NCBI GenBank assembly: GCA_034411995.1
Contig: DAOUME010000026.1
Location: 248,001 to 312,000 of the forward strand
Length of the DNA: 64,000 nucleotides
Direction: 5' to 3'
From: JAUVXJ01 sp034411995
GTDB taxonomy: Bacteria > Chloroflexota > Anaerolineae > UBA7937 > B3-Chlor
Shown one piece after another: positions 1 through 9,222 of the stretch (the first letter of the stretch is position 1; each line of letters starts with the position of its first letter). The notes under the pieces are model-generated. The model ran no database searches. It saw only the letters and a list, made by a program, of their open reading frames with translations, and was not told the origin of the DNA. The position numbers were made by a program, and so were the translations under genes.

Positions 1-651
1 ATGTAGCGTGTGGAGCAGCGAGCGCAACAGGTCATAGGGCACAGATATCAGTTGCAGACCCTCCGCAAACAGCTTCCTGCGCCTCATCCCATGGCCAAAA
101 CCGGTGGTGACGTAGTTCAGTTCCCCGGTCAAGTAGGGCTGGATGAGAACCCATGCACATCCTATGGCGCTGGAGAACTTGCTTGACCACATCCGCCCTG
201 TTCTGTAGCTCATGGCCCTGAGCAGGATCTCCGCCTGGCTGGTATTGGCCAGGAGGACCAGGACATCTGGTTCGAAAGCGAGCTTGTCTAGGGGTGAAAA
301 GGCGACGTAGTTGACGACGCCTCTACCTATCTTGGGGATATACAGATACAGCCTGCTCGCCGCCCGCGGCTCCTCGAAGATCTTGAGCCCGGCTCCGAAC
401 CGCCCGCTTACGAAGGCCTCCGTTGCCTCTGCTTGACCCAGCACGTATGGCCCTGCCGGGCAGGTATGGTTTTCTGAGTCCGCGTAGAAGGCGTTCCCTT
501 CCTGCGCCCGCTTGAGCATCTCGCAGAGGGCCATGCTCTCAGCCAGCCTATCGACGGCGTCTGGTCGTTCCACGAGAAACTTGACTCCTACGGGCTGCAC
601 GTCGAAGTGAAACTCGTCCAAGATGGCCAGATCGTCTTCGGTGAGAGTCAT
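1..651 (-). CDS. DUF169 family protein (3' end outside window)
   Basis: Reading the minus strand from an ATG at 651 gives 217 codons without a stop, running off the window edge, so the C-terminus is missing. A GGGAGGT ribosome site lies just ahead of the ATG and an in-frame TAG sits five codons upstream, which fixes the start. The protein matches the DUF169 (COG2043) pattern: VKFLVERPDAV early, then ALCEMLKRAQEG, a Cys-Pro-Ala-Gly-Pro segment, then PKIGRGVVNYVAFSPL and FEPDVLVLLAN. No activity is established for this family; its conserved cysteines suggest a metal or redox role, which is inference. It is the last gene seen after the LivK-type binding protein and may be co-transcribed with that transporter, but a strong hairpin lies between them. 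Confidence 0.8.
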   Translation of the reverse strand, partial: MTLTEDDLAILDEFHFDVQPVGVKFLVERPDAVDRLAESMALCEMLKRAQEGNAFYADSENHTCPAGPYVLGQAEATEAFVSGRFGAGLKIFEEPRAASRLYLYIPKIGRGVVNYVAFSPLDKLAFEPDVLVLLANTSQAEILLRAMSYRTGRMWSSKFSSAIGCAWVLIQPYLTGELNYVTTGFGHGMRRRKLFAEGLQLISVPYDLLRSLLHTLH

Positions 652-898
652 CCCGACCTCCCGCAGCTACATCTCCAAGGGTTTAAGAACGGTGGCCTGG
701 CCCTGATCGGCGGGAGAGCCTACCTCTACGGTGCCGCGTCTTCGCTCAGCCCCATGGGGCCTTCGTCGCACCAGGCGGTCTCCAAACGTGCTGCGCGCTA
801 TGTAAGTACACAGCGCACAGCGTGCACGACTAATCCAAGACCGGTGTGCAGGCTTTCTCACACTTGGGACCAATGCACCGCTGAGGCCCGCGCTGGCG

Positions 899-928
899 TC
901 CGGGGGCTCCAGATCTGGAGCCCCCGGA
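899..928 (-). terminator. 30-bp perfect palindrome after livK-type gene
   Basis: Every base from 899 to 928 pairs in a perfect palindrome (arm TCCGGGGGCTCC, centre AGATCT). It begins 7 bp beyond the stop codon of the binding-protein gene on the minus strand. No U-run follows, so it may be a transcript-stabilising or processing hairpin that lowers expression of the downstream DUF169 gene rather than a classical intrinsic terminator. The rest of 652-935 holds nothing recognisable. Confidence 0.7.
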
Positions 929-935
929 GCAGTGG

Positions 936-2261
936 TTACTCGTGCTTGTAGATGTGGCGAAGCGGATAGTTGCCCACGTCTACAATCTTCCCGTCCTGTA
1001 TCTGCTGAACGCGCACCTCCTCCATACCCTCCACATCACCCGGACCATAGGTCAGCGGCGTACTGGTCAAGCCACCGGTGTCCAGACCTTCGATCCCGTA
1101 GAAGCCGTACTCCAGCACATCGACCGGCGTGAGCTCGTCCGCTGGCACCTGCTCCACGGCAAGCCTTAGGGCCTCAACCTGGATCATGGCCTCGATGACG
1201 CCGTGAACGTACATAATGTGGGTAACCGGGTCGTCGGGACGATAGGTGTCCTGCAGCTCGTGGCAAAACTGCATGCCTGGGCCGGTGTCATCCCAAGATG
1301 GGTAGCCGCCGCCGACTACGAAGCCCTCACCCAGGTCGCCCATGGCCGGCAGGAACACCTGAAGGTGGCTCGGTGTGGCACAGGCAAACGTGATCTTGTA
1401 GCCCAGATGGGGTCCCATATCCAGCCTGACCGCCTCTTTGATCGTCGGCTGGGAACCGGGGTTGATCATGACCCCCAGTGCAAGATCAACGTTATTGTCC
1501 TTCAGCCACAGGAGTTGGGTGGTGGGTGGTGCGGTAGGTACCAACGGTACGTACTGGGTGCCCACGAACTCATACCCCAGCCCGGTGAGATACTCCGTAA
1601 ACTCAGGTATCTCAATGGACCGGCCCATGGCGTTGTCGGCGGTGAGGATGGCAACCCTTGGCGCTCTACTCTCCTCCCAATTCTCCAAGAACCACTCGGC
1701 CACGGCTACCAGGCTATCGGTGTAGATCGGGTAAGTGGTGAAAACGGTTTGTGGAGGCGACAGGAGATAGGGCCCAGTAGCCATGCTAGGAGCGCCGATA
1801 CGGTCCTCATTCAGCAAGTCTTTCAGCGCCAGGGCCTGTGGCGATCCCCCTATCCTGTAGACCAGCATTCCCATACCCTTGAGCTCCTCGTAGATGGTCA
1901 GAGCCTTCTCTACGTTGAGCTCATCATCCCGCCAGAGCAGCTCAAGGGTTACGTCATCAGGGAACTTCTCCTCTCGCCATGGAGCCAGAAGCTTCGTCTC
2001 GTTCACGTACTGAACGTAGTCTTCGTAGGCGGCCAGAACCGCCGCCGTATCCTCGGCGTACGCGCCGGTCAGCGCCATGGCGCCACCGACGTACAGCACC
2101 GTCGGTGGTGCCTCCGTCGCGGTCGGGGCTGGCGCCGGAGTCGCCGCCATCGGGGTCTCGGCTGGAGGCGGGGTCGGTTCCGCCGCCGGTGTGCCGCAAC
2201 CGCTGGCCACGATCGACAGCAACAGGACCGCGATCAGCATGGTAGCAAGCTTCGCTTTCAC
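936..2261 (-). CDS. ABC transporter substrate-binding lipoprotein, LivK/HAAT type
   Basis: 441-residue periplasmic-binding protein of the branched-chain amino acid (Peripla_BP_6) family, which delivers a small ligand to the LivHM permease. A type II signal peptide ends at the lipobox IVASGC (Cys22), so it is a lipoprotein. Residues 23-55 are a Pro/Thr/Ala-rich tether typical of Chloroflexota binding proteins. The mature part begins VLYVGGAMALTGAYAED, the usual fold opening, with later segments such as FTTYPIYTDSLVAVAEWF. It is the last transporter gene of the operon that starts at the GntR regulator. Transporters of this class carry amino acids, amides, aromatic acids or other carboxylates; the acyl-CoA ligase gene in the same operon favours an organic acid, but the ligand cannot be read from sequence. 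Confidence 0.9.
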   Translation of the reverse strand: MKAKLATMLIAVLLLSIVASGCGTPAAEPTPPPAETPMAATPAPAPTATEAPPTVLYVGGAMALTGAYAEDTAAVLAAYEDYVQYVNETKLLAPWREEKFPDDVTLELLWRDDELNVEKALTIYEELKGMGMLVYRIGGSPQALALKDLLNEDRIGAPSMATGPYLLSPPQTVFTTYPIYTDSLVAVAEWFLENWEESRAPRVAILTADNAMGRSIEIPEFTEYLTGLGYEFVGTQYVPLVPTAPPTTQLLWLKDNNVDLALGVMINPGSQPTIKEAVRLDMGPHLGYKITFACATPSHLQVFLPAMGDLGEGFVVGGGYPSWDDTGPGMQFCHELQDTYRPDDPVTHIMYVHGVIEAMIQVEALRLAVEQVPADELTPVDVLEYGFYGIEGLDTGGLTSTPLTYGPGDVEGMEEVRVQQIQDGKIVDVGNYPLRHIYKHE

Positions 2262-2437
2262 TTCTCTATCCTCCTATCCTCTCTCGTTGCAGATGGGCCC
2301 ATGCCGGGAGCCCGCCCCGTACTGGAGACGCTGAACGAAATACCCATCAGTCACGCTCGTCGCGGGCCCAATCACCTCCCTTCACTACACTCTTCAAAGC
2401 TGTCCCGCATTCTGCCGCGGGCTCGTCCACCGTACTG

Positions 2438-3481
2438 CTAGTGTGAGAAAGGCCATAGCCTGTAGTATCCCTTGATCAGATCCCAGCGGTGAGCGAGTCC
2501 CCTGGGCTCAAAGATCAGGAAGAGCATAATCACCACGCCGCGGCTGATCAGCGCCAGTGAGGCCGCTGCCTGGGCGGCAACGACTGAGGAGAGGACCGGG
2601 CCAACGATAGTAACCAATTCATCCAGCAGCTTGAGCGATACGGCCCCGAAGATGGCCCCCGGAATGCTGCCCATGCCACCGACGATAAGCATGCCCAGAT
2701 ACCACACCGAGTTCATAAACGGAAACTGGTCCAGGCAGGCGAAAGCAAAGTAGTGCACAAGCAGTGACCCCGCGACACCAGCGTAGAGGCAGCCGATGAA
2801 GAATGCTATCAGCTTGTATGCCCACAGGTTGATCCCCATGACCTCGGCTGCCAGGTCATTGTCTCTGATGGCGACGAAGGCTCTGCCCGCCCTGGTCCTG
2901 ACTATGTTCTGGGCCAGGAACGTAGCCAGACAGGCAATGGTCATCACCAGGTAGAAGTAGCTAGTCTTGGACCTGAACACGAAGTTGCCTATCTCGGGCC
3001 TGGGCACGGACAGGCCATCAGGACCGCCAGTGATGCTGCGCAACTGGATGATGAGCCAGACGATGATGAACTGGGCCGCTATCGTCGCCATGATCAGGTA
3101 GAAGCCCTTGATCTTGAGTGACGGCAAGCCGAAGATCAGTCCCACCATCCCCGCCGCCAGCGCCGCACAGGGTAGGGCAACCCAGAACGGCACCCCCAGC
3201 TTGGCCGTCAGGATGCCCGAGGTATAGGCCCCTACCGCCATGAAGCCAGCATGCCCTATGGAGATCTGACCACAGTATCCGGTGAGGATGTTCAGTCCGT
3301 GGACGCTGACAACTGTGATGCCGATGATAGTCATGATGGTCAGCACCCTATCACTGAAGAACAGCGGGCAGGCGGCTAGAAACACGAGGAAGACCAACAG
3401 CATCAGCCACTGGGTCTTGGTGCGAAGGACACCCATGTCCTGCGCATAACTCTGTGCAAAGACTCCGCAGGGCAGACTCAT
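2438..3481 (-). CDS. livM: Branched-chain-type ABC permease LivM
   Basis: 347-residue inner-membrane permease with about nine hydrophobic segments and the LivM signature NILTGYCGQISIGHAGFMAV near residues 66-85, followed by the typical SLKIKGFYLIMATIAAQF and GGMGSIPGAIFGA elements. It pairs with LivH to form the translocation pore. It starts 3 bp after the LivH stop, so the two are translated together. The first dozen or so residues are not conserved in the family; an internal Met at residue 16 is a possible alternative start. The 176-bp stretch between this gene and the binding-protein gene has no recognisable feature beyond the ribosome site of the latter. Confidence 0.92.
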   Translation of the reverse strand: MSLPCGVFAQSYAQDMGVLRTKTQWLMLLVFLVFLAACPLFFSDRVLTIMTIIGITVVSVHGLNILTGYCGQISIGHAGFMAVGAYTSGILTAKLGVPFWVALPCAALAAGMVGLIFGLPSLKIKGFYLIMATIAAQFIIVWLIIQLRSITGGPDGLSVPRPEIGNFVFRSKTSYFYLVMTIACLATFLAQNIVRTRAGRAFVAIRDNDLAAEVMGINLWAYKLIAFFIGCLYAGVAGSLLVHYFAFACLDQFPFMNSVWYLGMLIVGGMGSIPGAIFGAVSLKLLDELVTIVGPVLSSVVAAQAAASLALISRGVVIMLFLIFEPRGLAHRWDLIKGYYRLWPFSH

Positions 3482-3484
3482 CCG

Positions 3485-4372
3485 TCAGATCCTCTCTATT
3501 CTCTCAAGGCCAAATAGACCGTAGGGTCTGAAGATCAGTACGACGATCATGACCATGAAGGGGAACACACTGGCCAGTCCACCACCAGGCAGCAGAGGGT
3601 CCAGGTACCCAGCGGCGACATTCTCCAGCACACCTAGTATTATGCCGGCAACAATAGCTCCTCCAATGGAATTCACCCCTCCCAACAGGACGACGGCGAA
3701 TGCCTTTATACCGACCTGAGAGAGTGGTATCATCACCCCGGATATGCCACCCAAAAGAATACCGCCTACCACGCCAAGGACAGAGGCGATACCCCAGGAG
3801 AGGGCATAGACGGAGGTCACCCTGATGCCAACGCTCTGCACCACCTGCTCATCATCCGCGGTAGCCCTCATGGCCAGCCCCATCTTTGTGTAGCGAAAAA
3901 GAAGCATTAGTCCGGTCACTGCAACAACGGAGACGATCATGGCGATCGTCGTTTCTGAGGGAATGGATAGCTGACCAAGGTGAAGATTTATGGTGGGCAG
4001 CACACCGTGATAGGTTTTGTATTCGCCACCCCAGAGGAGAGTGGCCAGTCCTTCCAGCACGGTGGATAGAGCTACAGTCATCATTACTACTGCCAGGACT
4101 GGTTGCCCCACCAGAGGGCGCAGCGCCAGCCGTTCTATGAGCAAGCCCATGATGACGGCTAATGCTATCGCTGCCACGAGGCTTGCCCATATCGGTAGTC
4201 CGAAAGTCACCAGGAACGTAAAGCCCAGGTAGCCGCCGATCATGACGAAGTGTCCCTGGGCGATGTTGAAAGCCTCAGAGCACTTGAGAATAATAACGAA
4301 ACCTATGGCAATGAGGGCATAGACCATGCCGAGGGCGAAACCAGTGATCACCAGTTGCAGAAAGAAGGTCAT
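3485..4372 (-). CDS. livH: Branched-chain-type ABC permease LivH
   Basis: 295-residue permease with the LivH hallmarks: a hydrophobic N-terminus FALGMVYALIAIGFVIILK, the NIAQGHFVMIGGYLG element, and LLGGVNSIGGAIVAGIILGV near the C-terminus. It forms the membrane channel with LivM. Its ATG overlaps the stop of the acyl-CoA ligase gene by 4 bp, indicating translational coupling of ligase and permease. No unusual feature in the reading frame. Confidence 0.93.
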   Translation of the reverse strand: MTFFLQLVITGFALGMVYALIAIGFVIILKCSEAFNIAQGHFVMIGGYLGFTFLVTFGLPIWASLVAAIALAVIMGLLIERLALRPLVGQPVLAVVMMTVALSTVLEGLATLLWGGEYKTYHGVLPTINLHLGQLSIPSETTIAMIVSVVAVTGLMLLFRYTKMGLAMRATADDEQVVQSVGIRVTSVYALSWGIASVLGVVGGILLGGISGVMIPLSQVGIKAFAVVLLGGVNSIGGAIVAGIILGVLENVAAGYLDPLLPGGGLASVFPFMVMIVVLIFRPYGLFGLERIERI

Positions 4373-6297
4373 GGCCCAACCTCCTCAATAGATTCGATGC
4401 GAATCGTGGTCTGCATCGTGCGCATCCGGCCGTCCCGGTACCTGATCTCGGCTTCCACGGGCACCTGGGGCTGATCGCTGTAGATGGCACCGATGAGCTC
4501 GCGGTAGCGCTCCTCCATGTATGCCCTTCTCAACTTCCTGGTTCTGGTTAGCTCCCCTTCATCGGGGTCCAGCTCCTTGTGCAAGTTGACGAACTTCTTG
4601 ATCCTGGTGCCTGGCGGCAGACCTTGATTCACCCGGTCAATGGCCGTCCTCACCAGTTCGTGGACCTCTGGCCGCTGCGAAAGCTCAGTGAACGTACTGT
4701 ATGGTATCTTGTTCTGTCCGGCCCAACTGCCCACGCTATCGTAGTCAATGATGATAATTGCCGAGACATAGGCGCCATCCGTGCCAGCCAGAACCCAGGC
4801 GTCCTTGATGAAGGGGCTGAATCGCAGCCGACTCTCGATCGACTGCGGAGCCAGCTTGTCGCCATTGGTCAGCTCAACGATGTCCTCCAACCTATCCACG
4901 AGGACCAGGTGGCCATCCTCGCCGACGAAACCGCTGTCTCCAGTGGAGAGCCACCCGTCTGTGAGCACTTTAGCAGTCCTGGCCGGGTCCTCGTAGTAGC
5001 CAATGAAAGTCCCAGGATGCCGGCAAAGGAGTTCGCCGTCGTCGGTGATCCTGACCTCTACTCCCTCGTGAACCCGGCCGACTGTCTCCAGGCGTATGTC
5101 ATCGGTCTCGGGGCCAGCTATGGCTCCGCCCTCCGCGGACCCGTACAGGCTCTTCAGAGGGAGGTTGAGAGCATGGTAGAACCTGAAGGCATCCGGGCTG
5201 AGCATGGTCTCGGTAGCGTAACAGATCCTGGCGTTGGAGAGACCAAGAACGTCCTTGAGGGGTCTGAAGAGAATCACGTTGGCCAAGGCATAGAGCATCC
5301 TGCCCAGCACGCCCAGCCTCCCCTTCGCTAGCTGCGCATCAACCATCCTGTAGCCGATGGGCATCAGCGAGCGGAAGGCGAATCTCTTCAGGGCATCGGA
5401 CCCCTGGATCCGCGCCTGAACCATGGCCGCCTCGTTCTCCCAGTGGCGCGCCCCGTGGTAGACTATGCTGGGGCCGATTTCCCTGGCGTCCTGCTGCTGC
5501 GTTTCCGGTCCCTCAGCGAAGTTCAGAATGCTAGCTGACAGCAGGTGGCATCCGATCCCGAAGCATTGCTCAGTCATCCAGACTGGTGGCAGGTATGGGA
5601 CAGCGTTGTCATTCTCGTGCCACGGGTCGAGGTGCAAGCGATAGTCAGCACTTGTCCTCAGAGTCCTGTGGGTGTGGACAGCGCCCTTGGGGGCGTCACC
5701 AGTGGTCCCCGAGGTGTAGACGATGGCGCAGGCATCGTCAGGTCTCCCAGCCTCCACGTTCTCCTCGAAGACTGCGGGGTGTTCCCCTTCGTAGGCTTCC
5801 CCCAGCCCTAGCAGCTCCCTGTATCCCATCAGAATAGGGTGGTCATAGTGGGCCAGCCCCTTGTAGCTCCAGTAGACGACCTTCTCGAGGAAGGGCAGCC
5901 CGTCTTTGATCTGCAGGAACTTGTCGATCTGTTCTTGATCCTCCACAATAGCGAATCTGGCCCCGCAGTCGCCAGCAATGTGTCTCAGCTCTGATGGACT
6001 CGAGTCCGCGTACGCGCCGACCGAAACCCCCCGATTGGCCTGCGCCGCCAGCTCAGCGTAATACCACTCTGGCGCATTGTCCCCAACGATCAGCAACCTG
6101 TCTCCAGATTCGAAACCCAGGGATAGCAGCCCCAGCGCCACCTGCTTGGCGCTGACGTAGTAATCCTTCCAGGTAATCGGCTGCCAGATACCGTGGTGCT
6201 TGTGGCGCATGGCTGTGCGGCTATCACCGAATACCTCATAGTTGTACTTGAGTATCTTGGGCCACGTGTCGCCCTTTTCCACGTGATTCTGCTCCAT
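4369..6297 (-). CDS. Long-chain-type acyl-CoA synthetase (AMP-forming)
   Basis: 642-residue ANL-superfamily enzyme of the long-chain acyl-CoA ligase branch (COG1022-like): it activates a carboxylate with ATP and joins it to CoA. Visible motifs are the phosphate loop YTSGTTGDAPKG (residues 194-205), YGSAEGG, the DGWLSTGDSGFV hinge region, the A8-type LTNGDKLAPQSIE and a C-terminal TRTRKLRR carrying the likely catalytic lysine. The gene sits inside the LivGF-ligase-LivHM operon, 29 bp after LivF and overlapping LivH by 4 bp, an order seen repeatedly in Chloroflexota and Desulfobacterota. The sensible reading is that the transporter brings in an acid that this enzyme traps as its CoA ester. The substrate is not determinable; fatty, dicarboxylic or aromatic acids are all possible. 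Confidence 0.88.
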   Translation of the reverse strand: MEQNHVEKGDTWPKILKYNYEVFGDSRTAMRHKHHGIWQPITWKDYYVSAKQVALGLLSLGFESGDRLLIVGDNAPEWYYAELAAQANRGVSVGAYADSSPSELRHIAGDCGARFAIVEDQEQIDKFLQIKDGLPFLEKVVYWSYKGLAHYDHPILMGYRELLGLGEAYEGEHPAVFEENVEAGRPDDACAIVYTSGTTGDAPKGAVHTHRTLRTSADYRLHLDPWHENDNAVPYLPPVWMTEQCFGIGCHLLSASILNFAEGPETQQQDAREIGPSIVYHGARHWENEAAMVQARIQGSDALKRFAFRSLMPIGYRMVDAQLAKGRLGVLGRMLYALANVILFRPLKDVLGLSNARICYATETMLSPDAFRFYHALNLPLKSLYGSAEGGAIAGPETDDIRLETVGRVHEGVEVRITDDGELLCRHPGTFIGYYEDPARTAKVLTDGWLSTGDSGFVGEDGHLVLVDRLEDIVELTNGDKLAPQSIESRLRFSPFIKDAWVLAGTDGAYVSAIIIIDYDSVGSWAGQNKIPYSTFTELSQRPEVHELVRTAIDRVNQGLPPGTRIKKFVNLHKELDPDEGELTRTRKLRRAYMEERYRELIGAIYSDQPQVPVEAEIRYRDGRMRTMQTTIRIESIEEVGP

Positions 6298-6326
6298 ACC
6301 CTAGGTCATCTCCGCGTGCCCCTCTG

Positions 6327-7124
6327 CTAGGCGAGCCACCGTTTCCTGCGCCGGTAGTGCTTGACTTCACGGTAGCTCTTCCGGGATCCGATAGCCGACA
6401 ACCCCATGTAGAATTCCTTGACGTCCTCGTTGTCCCTCAGGCTCTCCGCCCGACCAGCCAGGACAACCCTGCCATTCTCCATGACATAGCCGTGCTCAGC
6501 GACACCCAGGGCAGCCCTGACGTTCTGCTCCACCAACAGTATCGACATCTGTTGCTCGGCGTTGATCCTGCGAACGATTTCGTAGATCTCCCGCACCAAC
6601 AGCGGGGCAAGCCCGAGAGAGGGCTCATCCAGAAGCATGAGCTTCGGGCGCGCCATCAACGCTCGACCTATGACCAACATCTGCTGCTCGCCGCCAGAGA
6701 GATACCCGCTCGTCCGATGGCGAAGGTCCCTGATCTTGGGAAAGTAGTCAAAGACCATCTCCATGTCGCTCTTGATCCCCGCGCGGTCCTTGCGCCCATA
6801 CGCACCAACCAGCAGGTTCTCTTCTACGCTCAGGTGCTCGAGAACCCTTCTGCCCTCCATCACCTGGCTAATCCCCTTCGCCGCGATGTCCTCAGGCGCG
6901 AGCCTGTCCAGCCTCTGACCGTCGAATTCTATGCTCCCGCTGGTTACCTCTCCCTGCTCAGTCTTCAGCAGCCCAGAGATGGCCTTCAGAGTGGTAGTCT
7001 TGCCACCCCCGTTGGCCCCGAGGAGAGCAACGACTTTGCCGTCCCCAACCTCGAGGGACACGCCACGCAGCACCCAGATGACGTTCATGTACACAACTTC
7101 GATGTTGTTTACGCGTAGCATCAT
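6327..7124 (-). CDS. livF: Branched-chain-type ABC ATPase LivF
   Basis: ATP-hydrolysing subunit, about 265 residues from the chosen ATG at 7124 (a second ATG follows directly at 7121); a GGAG site lies upstream, whereas codons further upstream are not conserved. Walker A GANGGGKT is at about residues 36-43, the ABC signature is YLSGGEQQML, and Walker B is LMLLDEPSLGL. The C-terminus has a basic tail, YREVKHYRRRKRW, seen in LivF copies from operons that also encode an acyl-CoA ligase. It is separated from LivG by about 105 bp and from the ligase by 29 bp. Confidence 0.9.
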   Translation of the reverse strand: MMLRVNNIEVVYMNVIWVLRGVSLEVGDGKVVALLGANGGGKTTTLKAISGLLKTEQGEVTSGSIEFDGQRLDRLAPEDIAAKGISQVMEGRRVLEHLSVEENLLVGAYGRKDRAGIKSDMEMVFDYFPKIRDLRHRTSGYLSGGEQQMLVIGRALMARPKLMLLDEPSLGLAPLLVREIYEIVRRINAEQQMSILLVEQNVRAALGVAEHGYVMENGRVVLAGRAESLRDNEDVKEFYMGLSAIGSRKSYREVKHYRRRKRWLA

Positions 7125-7228
7125 GTCAACTCCATCCCGCCGAGTCCTGCTCCGTACGCCGAGCACTGCGTACCCCGCGCAACACGATCACGCACAACAT
7201 TCGCGATACTCCGCAGCCCCTGACCCCC

Positions 7229-8086
7229 CTACGTCTCCTGCCCCAGATAGGCGCTTATCACCTCGGGGTTGCTCCTGATCTCTGCCGGGGTCCCCTCGGC
7301 GATCTTGCGCCCGAAATCGAGCACGATGATCCTGTCTGCGATGTCCATAACCACGCCCATGTCGTGTTCGACCAGCACGACGCAACTGATCCCGTCTCTC
7401 AGCACGGGTGTATCGGGATACGTTGATCCCTGGCCCTCGAAGACGTCGATGATGAACCGGGCGATATCCTCTTTCTCTTCCAGGTTCATCCCCGCCATGG
7501 GCTCGTCGAGGAGCAGGACTTTCGGTTCCAGAGCCAGGGCCCGTCCAAGCTCCACCCTCTTGCGCAACCCGTAGGGCAGGACGGCAACTACCGTCTTCCT
7601 GATGGGCCCCATCTCCAGGAAGTCAATGATCTCCTCCACAGTCTTACGGTGCTCGATCTCCTCCCTTTGCGCCCAGCCGAAGTACAGGGCGCCCGCGACG
7701 ATGTTCTCCTTCATGAGCACGTGTCGGGCAGCCAGGATGTTGTCTTGAGTGCTCAGCCCGGTGTACAGCTCGATATTCTGAAAGGTCCGGGCGATGCCCA
7801 GTTTCGCCAGCTTATCAGGGCGTTCTCGGGTAATCCTTTGTCCATCAAACCAAATCTCGCCCTCCTGGGGTTTGTAGAAGCCGTTTATGCAGTTGAGGAG
7901 AGCGGTCTTGCCGGCGCCATTGGGACCGATAATGGCCAGGATCTCGTGGTCACGAACATACATACTCACGTGGTCAAGGGCCTTGACGCCCCCGAAGGAG
8001 AGCGAGAGGTTATCGATCCGTATGCGGACTTGCCCGTCAGTCTCCACCAGTCTTTGTCTCCTATGAAGCCCCGTGATATCCTCCAT
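7229..8086 (-). CDS. livG: Branched-chain-type ABC ATPase LivG
   Basis: 285-residue ATPase partner of LivF. Walker A GPNGAGKT lies at residues 54-61, the LivG-type signature is VLPYGLRKRVELGRAL, and Walker B is VLLLDEPMAGM. The N-terminal 20 residues precede the conserved RIRIDNLSLSFGG start of the fold; the ATG at 8086 has a GGGGAG site nine bases upstream and is retained. A roughly 35-residue stretch after the Walker B region (FEGQGSTYPDTPVLRDGIS) is longer than in amino-acid LivG proteins and is typical of the ligase-linked subfamily. It is the first structural gene after the regulator. Confidence 0.9.
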   Translation of the reverse strand: MEDITGLHRRQRLVETDGQVRIRIDNLSLSFGGVKALDHVSMYVRDHEILAIIGPNGAGKTALLNCINGFYKPQEGEIWFDGQRITRERPDKLAKLGIARTFQNIELYTGLSTQDNILAARHVLMKENIVAGALYFGWAQREEIEHRKTVEEIIDFLEMGPIRKTVVAVLPYGLRKRVELGRALALEPKVLLLDEPMAGMNLEEKEDIARFIIDVFEGQGSTYPDTPVLRDGISCVVLVEHDMGVVMDIADRIIVLDFGRKIAEGTPAEIRSNPEVISAYLGQET

Positions 8087-8466
8087 CCAGTCGGTCTCCC
8101 CGAGGGAAGCCTTCCATCTCCTCCCAAACGAGCCTGTCTCTGCAGTCTGACCTCTTCTGCTCCGGCGGGCCCGTACATCAAAGACCTCTGTCCCATTCTT
8201 CCGTCCTGCCTCTCGAGCTTTCTCTCCGCTTCCGTGCTGGGATCCTCAAGGTGCCTTGTATGGCCCACAGTTGGCGCCCTCGAATCACCATGGTTAGCCT
8301 TGGCCCTCGCCTCGACGTACCAGACGAGTATGGAGCCACGTGTAGATACGAGAGATCGCTGAGAGAGTGCTCTCTGTAGAAAGAGCAGGCCCCTAGCCAA
8401 AGCCGAGGTCAGGTCTCCGTGACCCGGCACCATCAACAACAGGAGGTATTGTGGTGGGCGAGACGT
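8087..8466 (-). other. 380-bp spacer between regulator and livG
   Basis: No protein or RNA gene is recognisable here. It lies between the stop of the GntR gene and the ribosome site of LivG on the same strand, so it is probably an untranslated stretch of the operon mRNA or holds an undetected promoter. Reading frames within it are rich in Arg/Ser/Gly and look non-coding. Confidence 0.4.
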
Positions 8467-9144
8467 TTACTGTCTCAGCTCTTTGGCTTCTTTTTCGCGT
8501 AGGAGTGGAACAAGCGTAGGTTCGCGGACAGCCCATATAGCGCGGAATGCAGTGACGAGTCCTTCTGCATCCCCAGCGTGGCAAGCGCGATACATGGCAC
8601 GATACTTCATCACTCGTTGTGGAACGAGTTCAGGGAGGGAAGCGAAGTAGCGGCGGTACTGGTGGGAAAGATCCCAGAGGCTTGAGAGCATGTGTAGCAG
8701 GTGCTCTCTTTCGCTCGCCTGGAAGACGGTAAAGAAAAACTCGCGCACCAAGTGAAGGCGCCGGTCGACGTCATCGAAACGTGCTTCGGCCGCCTCGATC
8801 TCCTGCAACAGGAAGTCCAGGCGTTCGATGGGGATACGCTCGAGGTTCTGCGCTGCCCATTGAACCGCCAGAGCTTCCAGCGCCTCTCGGATGCGATAGA
8901 TCTCCTCGCACTCAGAGACGGAGAGCGTGGCAACCGCTGCGCCCCGGCGGCGGTGCAAGACCACGAGGCCTTCTGCCTGCAACTGGCGAAGGGCCTCGCG
9001 GACTGGCATCGCGCTCACCCCAAAAGTCTCGGCCAATTGATCCTGGCGCAACCAGTCGCCGGGCTTCAGTTGGCCATTGAGAATCATGTCCCGAATGCCA
9101 TCTACGACGGCTTCATGGATGTTGCGTTGACTAATGGCAGACAT
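8467..9144 (-). CDS. GntR-family transcriptional regulator, FCD type
   Basis: About 225 residues from ATG at 9144 (GTG at 9150 is an alternative). A longer frame starting at 9222 is rejected because it would begin inside the consensus -35 box. An N-terminal winged helix reads DMILNGQLKPGDWLRQDQLA then FGVSAMPVREALRQLQAEGL; the C-terminal half is the all-helical FCD ligand domain (YRIREALEALAVQWAA, a central His in RRLHLVREFF). Members bind organic acids and repress neighbouring catabolic operons. Its position at the head of the Liv/ligase operon makes that operon its likely target, with autoregulation through the repeat at the promoter. Confidence 0.88.
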   Translation of the reverse strand: MSAISQRNIHEAVVDGIRDMILNGQLKPGDWLRQDQLAETFGVSAMPVREALRQLQAEGLVVLHRRRGAAVATLSVSECEEIYRIREALEALAVQWAAQNLERIPIERLDFLLQEIEAAEARFDDVDRRLHLVREFFFTVFQASEREHLLHMLSSLWDLSHQYRRYFASLPELVPQRVMKYRAMYRACHAGDAEGLVTAFRAIWAVREPTLVPLLREKEAKELRQ

Positions 9145-9182
9145 TGGCACGGGCAATAATCCCTTCTTCGCTGAGGGTTCCC

Positions 9183-9222
9183 CGATATTCGATATTATAT
9201 ACTCTGCTGCCTTTTTTGTCAA
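9183..9222 (-). promoter_or_regulatory. Consensus sigma-70 promoter of the gntR-liv operon with tandem repeat
   Basis: On the minus strand TTGACA (9222-9217), a 17-bp spacer and TATAAT (9199-9194) form a perfect sigma-70 consensus. The expected start of transcription is near 9187. Two head-to-tail copies of CGATATT (written on the plus strand, 9183-9189 and 9190-9196) overlap the -10 box and the start point, a good place for the GntR protein to block transcription; that role is inference. Confidence 0.8.

Noticed and set aside
1203..2441. 412-codon open frame on the plus strand
   Set aside because: It lies antisense to the livK-type gene, with no ribosome site and a His/Arg/Gly-rich composition typical of shadow frames in GC-rich DNA.
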